Assembly (NCBI GenBank): GCA_008931825.1
Contig: QXVZ01015686.1
Span: forward strand, 1-20,890
Length of the DNA: 20,890 bases
Reading direction: 5' to 3'
Source: Phallusia fumigata
Lineage: Eukaryota > Chordata > Ascidiacea > Phlebobranchia > Ascidiidae
Part shown: in pieces, positions 9,726-18,700 of the stretch
Layout: the number at the start of each line of letters is the position of its first letter
How positions within the stretch are numbered: the stretch's first letter is position 1
Translations under genes and position numbers: made by a program
The notes under the pieces: model-generated
The model's database searches: none
Told to the model about the DNA's origin: nothing
Seen by the model: the letters and a program-made list of their open reading frames with translations, nothing else

Positions 9726-12700
9726 CTGAGAAAACAAGTGTTGACAGTGTTGAGGCCACTTATATATCATTTAAGTTTGTACAACGCCAGTTTGTTTGCA
9801 GAATAGCTGTGGCCTATGTATGTGGTTTCGTACAACACAAAAAAAGTTTGCGAGTGACATTGTTGCATTAAACCGCGATGTTTGTACCCAACAAATTTGT
9901 AAATTATAGTATGGAACTATGTCTAACGTTAAAAGCTGCTTTCAAAACTTGCTTAGAACTTGCATGTAAATTGTCAAAACATGCTGAATCAGCACAAAGA
10001 GTTTAACAATTTTGACGCCAAAGAAATTGAGTTTTTAATTAGTAACTCGCGAGTTTCGACGATTGCCGGCAAACCATTTTCGTTTCGTAATCCAAACAAA
10101 CCTAATAATCACACTAAATAGGATTAACTTCAAAGTCAGTCAAAAAAATTTGGAGGCCCCTTGGCAAACAAAACAAACCTAAAGTTGTTGTAGCTGTAAT
10201 CCACATGTGGACAAATACAACAACGCCAGCTGAATATGAAATCCATCTGCCAGAATACCAATATGCAAACCATGTATATACCAGTTGGTTAACCAACGTG
10301 GCTTAATACTGGTACAGTACCAGCAAGACAGTGGAATTGTCGACAACAATGGACATATTCCAGTAATAAGGCAATCTTAGGGAAAAGGTGAAGGACATTC
10401 AGGTGATTGTCGAAAACTCAGCGGGCTACTATTGTGTGTCTTCTCCTAACGTTATTTGCTCAGTTGAACAATTATATAAATTCCATGACTATGTGTACGG
10501 ATTTAGTTAAAAAAGTAACGCCCAACATTTTTTTATAAATTAGACTACGGTACGTTAGGTAAGAAGTACAGTGGTTAGGACCTAGAATTTTTTTGGTGGT
10601 GACACAACAGCTAAATAAAAACATGTTCGTTTCTAACGCCGACAAAGATAATTGTACAGGTAGTACGTGCAGCGTTATTACAAGTGGAACAAAATGTCAC
10701 CAGGTTTAATAGGTGTTCAAGGCACTTAGGGAAGCTTTTAACTTGTTTACGATCGTTTATAAGATTTTGGGTAGCTTGTAAAACAGAATTTTAGGCCATA
10801 ATGCATGTTAAAGCACGAATTTTTCAAATCGTTATGTTTGCTCAGTTATGCAAGCTGTAGGGCACATAAGATGGCGGAAAATTTGTAAAATACATTTATT
10901 TCGCAAAAGTTGCAGTTGATGAGAGCGAAGTTTAGCAAAATTAAATGAGTTGAATAACAGTATCATTGAGCTCTTTGCGCCATACTCAACTTAAAATGAA
11001 CATGAAAAATTAAATTTTATTCGTTTAAACAATTAATAGAAACATTGTGTGGTTGACCACTAAAGCGGTTAAACAGGGGCAGTGACTTATTGCGTGAACC
11101 ACAACTCGCTGGCGATTCTCGGCAACATGTTTTCTAAACTAGTACAGGTGTATTTGCACAGAATTCCGAAAGACAATGTAAATATGTCATAAAATACCCA
11201 CTGCTCCACCACAAGTGTCTTGCTAAACATTAACTAACCAATTGCGATCTTTGACAATAAGATTCAGATTCGTATTTTCCTTTCAACTGCAGCTAAAACA
11301 TCAGATCAAGTTTTGCTGCTCGCCATTTAAGTTTACCGCCACGAAAGTAAAAGATCGTACTTTGGGCAACAAATATCGAAAGTCGTTTCTTGAAAAATGG
11401 ACTCAATTCCAAGAAGAAGATTCAGTGTTGACGCCATTGCCCTAGCAAGTGAGTTTTGTTTATCGAAAGTAAATGATTTGCAAGCTTGAGTGTGGCAGGT
11501 AGCAGGATAGTAACGCTTCTGTTGCAATGTTTNATTAGACTACGGTACGTTAGGTAAGGAGTAAGTACAGTGGTTAGGACCTAGACTTTTTTGACGTGTA
11601 AGGTTTAATATTGATTTAGCTTTATCAACGAAAAAGGTGGTGACACAACAGCTAAACAAAAACATGTTCGTTTCTAATGCCAACAAATTTGTACTGGTAG
11701 TACATAATTGTACTGGTAGTACGTGCAGCGTTATTACAAGTGGAACAAAATGTCCCAGGTTTATCATGATTGAATAATAAGTGTTCAAGGCACTTAGGGA
11801 AGCTTAGGACTTGTTTACGACCGTTTATAAGATTATAGGTAGCTTGTAAAACAGTACTTTTAGTCAATAATGCATGTTAAAGCACGATTTTTTCAAACCG
11901 TTATGATGCAAAAATGTTCGCGTTGGCGTTAACTAAATCATTGCAGCAACCTAACTTATCAGGGGGATAAATTTGAAAGTGTGAAACAACTTTTTTTACA
12001 ATCATAAACGTAAAAAAAATTCATATTTACGATCCGGGAAATATTAGCAAAACAGCAGTCAGCAAATTTTAACTATGTTTACATAGTTATGCAAGCCAGT
12101 AGTACACACGATAGTAGAAAACGAAGGGTACATAAGATGGCGGAAAATTTGGTAAAATTTGTTTATTTCGCAAAAGTTGCAGTTGACGACAACGAAGTTT
12201 AGCAAAATTGAATGAGTTGAATAACAGTATCATTGAGCTCTTTGCGACATACTCTAAACTTAAAATGAACATGAAATATTAAATTTTATTCGTTTAAACA
12301 ATTAATAGAAACATTGCGTGGTTGACCACTAAAGCGGATAAACAGGGCCAGTGACTTATTGCGTGAACCACAACTCGCTGGCGATTCTCGAGACAGGCAA
12401 CATTTTTTCTAAACGAGTACAGGTGTATTTGCACAGAATTCCGAAAGACAATGTAAATAGGTCATAAAATTTCCACTGCTCCACCACAATTCTTGCTAAA
12501 CATTAACTAACCAATTGCGATCTTCGACAATAAGATTCAGATTCGTATTATCCTTTCAACTACAGCCAAAACATCAGATCAAGTTTTGCTGGTCGCCATT
12601 TAAGTTTACCGCTACGAAAGTAAAAGATCGTACTTTCGGCAACAAATATCGAAAGTCGTTACTTGAAAAATGGACTCAATTCCAAGAAGAAGATTCAGTG

Positions 12701-15700
12701 TTGACGCCATTGCCTTAGCAAGTGGGTTTTGTTTATCAAAAGTAAATCATTTGCAAGCTTGAGTCTGGCAGGATAGTAACGCTTCTGTTGCAATGTTTTT
12801 AGATGTAAAGTCGTCGCCACAAGGCAATTTCGGAAATATGCATCTTTCACCATTTGATCAAACGGTAAGAATAGAGAAAAATTTATTAAACTTGCAAAAT
12901 CTGAGGTTTTTATCTACGACCTGAGTGGGTTTTCCAGAGAGCTTTGTGTACTCAAACGTTGTTAATTTTTTCAAAAAATCCTAATATTTATAAAAAAAAC
13001 TTGTTGCGGCCGCTTTGGTGGAATAAATCTAATGATACAATGGTGAAAAGAAATTTCGCGACACATAACTGCACAATCCCGTATAACAACACGTTTACCT
13101 TTTTGGATAATGATACGTGTGATGCGTTAATCAGATCATTGAGTAAAAGGGTCGTTACCAGATTTTACCGCATTACCAATCACGTTGTTTTGGAGTTTTG
13201 GGCGGAAACTGACAAAAAAATTACTTTCCTTTCAAACAGATTCAGAAACGGCGAAATTCGATGGCTGTAGTATCACACTCACAGAACCGACGACCTTCGT
13301 ATGCCTGGTCACGAAAACACAGCAGATTTACACCGATAAAGTTAACCGACAATCTTGAGGTTTGTTACAAGAAAGGGTCATTCCATTTCTTTGCCAGAAA
13401 AGTTCAATTTTTTCAAATAGCATGTGATTTTCGGTTGCAAAAATGTTTCAAAACTTTGACCCAAACTTTTAGAAACAAAACGACGCCGTCTAACAACCAA
13501 CTTTTTACTTTGGAATGCAAGGCGCGGACTTAAAAAGTAGCCTTATGAAAAACATTACTGCAAGATGGCTCGTATGTAGTGAATACATTGTAATGCAAAC
13601 AATTTAACAATCGCTGTTGTCATCATCAGCGCAATATGACACAAAGTTTAGAACCGTGTATTCACTACACAAGCTCTATGGTTGTTTTAATATTATTTTT
13701 TTATTAATTTTGGCCTCGCAAGGACCCCAAGGAATAGCATTAAGCAATGCACAGCACAAAGCGTTAAAATACAATAAAATATCATATCATTAAAAACGCA
13801 TTTTTTGATTGAACTATAGTTTTTTTAGACCTTCCCTTTGGTGAACATCTTTTTATAAATTCCACAGGGATTTTCCACAACATTTACAAATCTGCCTGCA
13901 GTACCGGAACCGAAAGAAAAAGTGGAAAATACTTACAAACTTGAACCTGACAGTGGAACCGAATTTCGTTCACATCTTATCAGAAATGCAGTGAACGAGG
14001 TGGGAGTTACCAGAATCTTATTGAATTTTTAAATGGTAAATATATCCACGTTCTTTAGGTATTTGATGATATGTTGCCAAATCTTGACGACTATTTCAAA
14101 TCTGTCCTTGCAGCAAGTGAGTAAACAAACACTAACAAAATATTACAAAACAGATTGTTGCATTACTTGTGGCTGGTTACATGGGATTACGTGTCTTGAG
14201 AAAACAACGAAATAACGTCACACGACCAGGTCTAACATAACCGACAAGATCTCGAATTAAAATTTTGCTGTTAGGACAGATGGGTTTGCACATACGAACC
14301 TGTGCAAACCATTTCCTTTTCGATCCGGTTTCGAAGCACCTCTTTCAAAACGCACTTTAAAACCGAAAGAGACTAACCACAGTGCAAACAAATCCAAGAG
14401 GCGAAGTCGCGAAATGTCTTAAATCTTTTAACTGACGTTTGGAACTTGTTTTAATCGGATCCCCCAGCGCACGCTTATATAATATTGTTCTATAGTTTTA
14501 TAACACAAGATTTTTTCAAACACACATAATCCTTCCATATTGCGTATTCCTATCTGAAAGTCTCTGGCCAGTTAAATTAATCGGCGTAATAATTGAAATC
14601 AGTTTACCCCTGAGTATTTATGAAAAATATTGTTTAACCCAGTTTAAATTCTGCGGTTTTTCAAAAGAATCTCTTCAAATTTCCTAAATTTAAATTGCAC
14701 GTACGTTGTGTAATTATTATGCTCCCTGCAGAAGTGACTGACAAACTTATACAATACTTTAAGAGGAAATCATAGATTGGTTTGGCCCAAAATCAGAGGC
14801 CAACGTGAGCGTTGGTGGAAAACTCGCAAAACTTCTCGTCACCGAAGTAAAGGATAAACTAAAAACGCTGGAAATGAGTAGGTACGTGGTAATGTTGTTG
14901 CAAATATCACATTTTTATAAAGTTCAGTTCATTAAAATCACTTAGTAGTTGTACAGACATAAGTATGGTTGAATCGTTTAACTATATTTGCGTTTTGTAT
15001 TTGTTGTACAAATCAAAACACACAGTGTTTTACACAGTTTATATGTTTTAAACACACAAAATTACACACTTCGGTGTAAAACATTACTATTAGCTTACAT
15101 CTTCCGAAAGAAAAATTCAGCAGTTGGTACTAGTGACAAAATTCAAAGATGTTTAGTGGTTCCAAATTACCGCACTTCTTTGCTTTTTTTAATTTTTATT
15201 CTCCGCTGATGTAACTGGTACTTAGTCCAGAACAACAATGGGTTACGCTGGAATGTCCCCAAAACTCATAAATGAACAAAAAAATTTAACCCAACAATTC
15301 TGCGAGTACCGACAGTCTTAAAGGCGACGTCAACTTTATCACTTTTGACTACAAATACGCGAAATAATTATTTTTTGCAATGGATTTCGTTTAGGTACAA
15401 GTTTGTGACAAACGCGTTTGTGGGCGACTGCGCAGGCCAGCGGATGATGGTCGTCAGCAAAAGTTTGTTGAACACCGAGACAGATGGTCACGTGACAGTA
15501 CAACGTCAGACGGCGAAATATTATGCTGTTGTAGTCGTCCATGCGCTATATTACGAGTGACACATTCGATACAATTTCTTGCTCTGCATTATCCAAAACT
15601 ACAAGTCTGCTTTGTCTGTGGCAACATTGAAACATAATTACCCAATTTGGTAAAAAATTAGGCTCTACTAGTGCAATGATAAATAAAGTTAGGCTTGTCC

Positions 15701-18700
15701 AAACCAACGCGAAAATGATAACTATTCTCGCATTTGCTCCAAGACCAAACACTTATGGCTGTTAAGCGTGCCAAACGGTGTGTAAATGGTGATCAATTTG
15801 TTGTTACAATATGCACTGGGTGGGTTAACACACTTTTGGAGCAAGCTTGCCTGCAGTTTCGGAGAATATTTTCTGGCAACATTTTATAAGCCATGTTTTA
15901 TCACCTATAGATTAAACGAAATACCAGGGCGCTGTACAACTGTTGTATTATTTGTGTCACTGTATTGGTTGTAGTTATGACTGCACGTTTGCATGCTTAT
16001 GTCAGTGTTATTAGTGTAAAAACAACAAGTTTCTATTTTGCTAATAAAAAAGAGGTCTGTGCTAAAATCGACAAATGATTAAGAAAATTTTGGGGGTCAG
16101 TATAGTTCATCATCATGGCTGTAAAGCTTTAAATGAGTTTGTTTTCGAATTAACGTAAGTTCAAAATAGATTACCTGTAATTTTAGAACGGAATAACTTA
16201 AGTCACTAATGATTTGAATATAAAACAACAACATAGCTTTCTTCACGTCATAATATTAAATTATTTTTGGGCGGAGGTTTCTAATGCCTGGAATGCAGTT
16301 GTAAAATTCAAACACACATACCTTCCTTCGACACATCCAATTTATCAACAAAACTATCAATAGGAATCGATGCAAAATGGCCGGAACATTTCAGGTTTAA
16401 TCTACAAAAAGCAAACAAAAATGTACATGTTTTATTGTCAGCATCGACATTTTACAAGTTGAAAATCAAAACCAATATTTACCTTTCACAGTCGCACGGC
16501 TGAAAAACACTTTTCACAAGTTGTTTGACGGTGTAGCGATCCACAGTTTTTCCGTAAGTGTGTCTGCCCAACTCAAATATATCCCCACCCTGTAAGCCAA
16601 CATATATTAAACAGATAAAACTGGCATTCATTCGGAATCGAAATCGCCCGATTTCTATTAGTTGGACAAATTGCACTTTGAAACCGGGGCAAACAGGTTT
16701 GTGTGTTGTGACGTCATTCCTGCAAGAGGATGGGGCGATGAGTTTGACGGATTTTTATATCTGACCAGACAGGAGTTCAGTCAAAATGTGTGGAAACCCG
16801 GTCGCACGTACGATTTCGCAAAATAATTATTTTTTTAACGCCACAATGGGAATAAAGGTCGAACGCATAAACCGATCACCTATGGTATGGAGACTGTGGA
16901 AAGGTGGGGTCGTCGAACAATAACATTGTTAAAGTTGACGCAATAGGTGTGGTTTGGCGAATGCTTGACAGAGGTGCCATTGAAAAAGTTTAAAGCAAAC
17001 AAAATATTGCCGGAAATTAACGCCTGCATAAATATTTTAACTTAAATATGTATATATTTGAACTTAGGATGCGGTATGATAGTTGTCGTCATATATGAGC
17101 CAAATGTAAACATTGTAGGGCCGATTTGCCTTCACTGTCTTTCGCACTTTTTGAGTTTCGCCTTAATGCGCCAATTTGACAAGCCAGCGACGCAACAAAA
17201 GTTACATTCTTTTAAATTTACGACAGTATTTTATGCATAAAACCAACTTTATTGCAGAATAACTGATTTTAGGGTATGTCAGGCAAGCATCTAAATACCA
17301 GGGCCGTTCATTGCCGTTTGTAGCGGTCTGTGTTTGACTAAAATATACTAAACATTTGCAATTATTGTTGCATGTTTACGTAAGCGTATAAAAGGCGTTA
17401 ACTCATCCGGGTCATTGGCAGAGTGGCATAACCTTTACAATTAAAAGCAGAATATGTTGGGCCTTTTTTAAGACGACAGCGACCCAAGGTCTATTGACAC
17501 GCGGTAATAGGTCGCCTGGGTTGCGACCCGCAAGCCAATTATAGCCGGAAGAGAAATTAAGCGACCGCAGAAAAATGTGCGCATTTTTCTAATTTAACAT
17601 GCATGACGTAACAGTCGAAAAGCGTACAACGCTGTGCTAACGAATTTCACACTGGTTTTCTTTGAAAACAAAGCGTAATTGCTTTCAAAAACAGTTTTTG
17701 ACATGCAATAAACAAGCGAAGGTTCGGCACAAACTCGAATCCCGTTAATGGTATTTGGCCCTACAGTAAATAAAGATAGCACATCCCTTGTTTTGACCAT
17801 TAAAATTCCATATTCAAGCCTTAAAAAAGTTAATATTTCCTAAAAAATGGAAATGGAGAAAAATTTAAAAACTTACATGAGCATCAAGAAACAAATGGCA
17901 GTGCGCTGGTAGGCCATCTCTTCCGGCTCTGCCCACTTCTTGAACATATCGCTCAAATGATCTACAAATAAAAACTATTAGTCAATCAAAACAAATGCCA
18001 TTGGTATTTTACAACATGTTTAGATTAATATGTAATGGAATTATAAAACTAAGTCAAAAATTTATCTTAGCACTTTATTTGATAAAGATAATTTACAAGT
18101 GAACACAAAGAAAAAAGATGTGTGATGCATACCGTGGCATGTTGTAGTGAATAACAGCCCGAACATCATGTTTGTCAATGCCCATACCAAAAGCTACAGT
18201 TGCCACAACAATCCTTAGTTGTCCACTCATAAATCGATTTTGAACTCTTCGTCGCTCAGCAGGTGACATGCCTTTAAAATTCAATTAAAAAATGTAGAAT
18301 TGCAGTTTAGGAAAAAAATTTTTGGTAAAATTGAAAAATATCATTGATCATTTTATCGAAACATTCACAATTAAACTCAAATTTCACAACTGCAGTATCA
18401 AACTTATTTAAAACTTTTGATAAAACAAAACTGATAAACCTGCATGATAACAATCTGCTTCGTATGTGACTGCTCTCCGCTTGCTTCCTGAAAGTATAAT
18501 TAGTATGGGCAATATGTAAAGCATGCACATACGTAAAACATGTTTTTAAACTTATAGGGGTATACTAGCATGATTCGATAAGGTTTGGTTTTGGACTATT
18601 AGGCCTATAGGTTAGTGTTTTGCAGCCTTTTTACACTGCAACCAAAAATAATTTGAAAACAACAGTTCAAGATATGACTACAATCCAAACAAAGCGAAAT

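Larger units (their letters stand above)
10539..12798. repeat. ~1-kb duplication flanking a single N (diverged haplotype copies)
   Basis: Copy A, 10539-11532 (994 bp), and copy B, 11534-12798 (1265 bp), abut the N at 11533. They are clearly the same sequence in the same order, with scattered substitutions and several indels. Copy B has extra blocks at about 11590-11635, a 16-base repeat of the ttgtactggtagtaca type near 11690-11720, about 170 bp at about 11906-12075, and about 25 bp near 12100. Both contain the first Tctex1 exon. The boundaries fall exactly on the N, so an assembly overlap of two alleles is the best explanation. Confidence 0.9.
9726..16321 (-). other. Giant RECQL4 intron hosting an antisense nested gene
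   Basis: This intron joins DKLDVSKE to [11 protein letters not shown]. At 6596 bases it is several times longer than the other RECQL4 introns in the window (mostly 80-1,500). It contains the complete Tctex1-domain gene on the + strand. About 1.3 kb of its length is an unmerged contig-overlap duplication (10539-12798). The parts 9726-10538 and 15688-16321 show no recognisable feature. Confidence 0.92.

Noticed and set aside
11242..11445. 67-codon frame repeated at 12515-12718, possibly a conserved small protein
   Set aside because: Differences between the copies are mostly amino-acid changing in this frame, and the true exon 1 overlaps in another frame.
12944..13533. Two overlapping open frames (108 and 90 codons) in Tctex1 intron 2
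   Set aside because: No recognised motif, and frames of this size occur by chance elsewhere in the window; flanking splice sites explain the region as intron.
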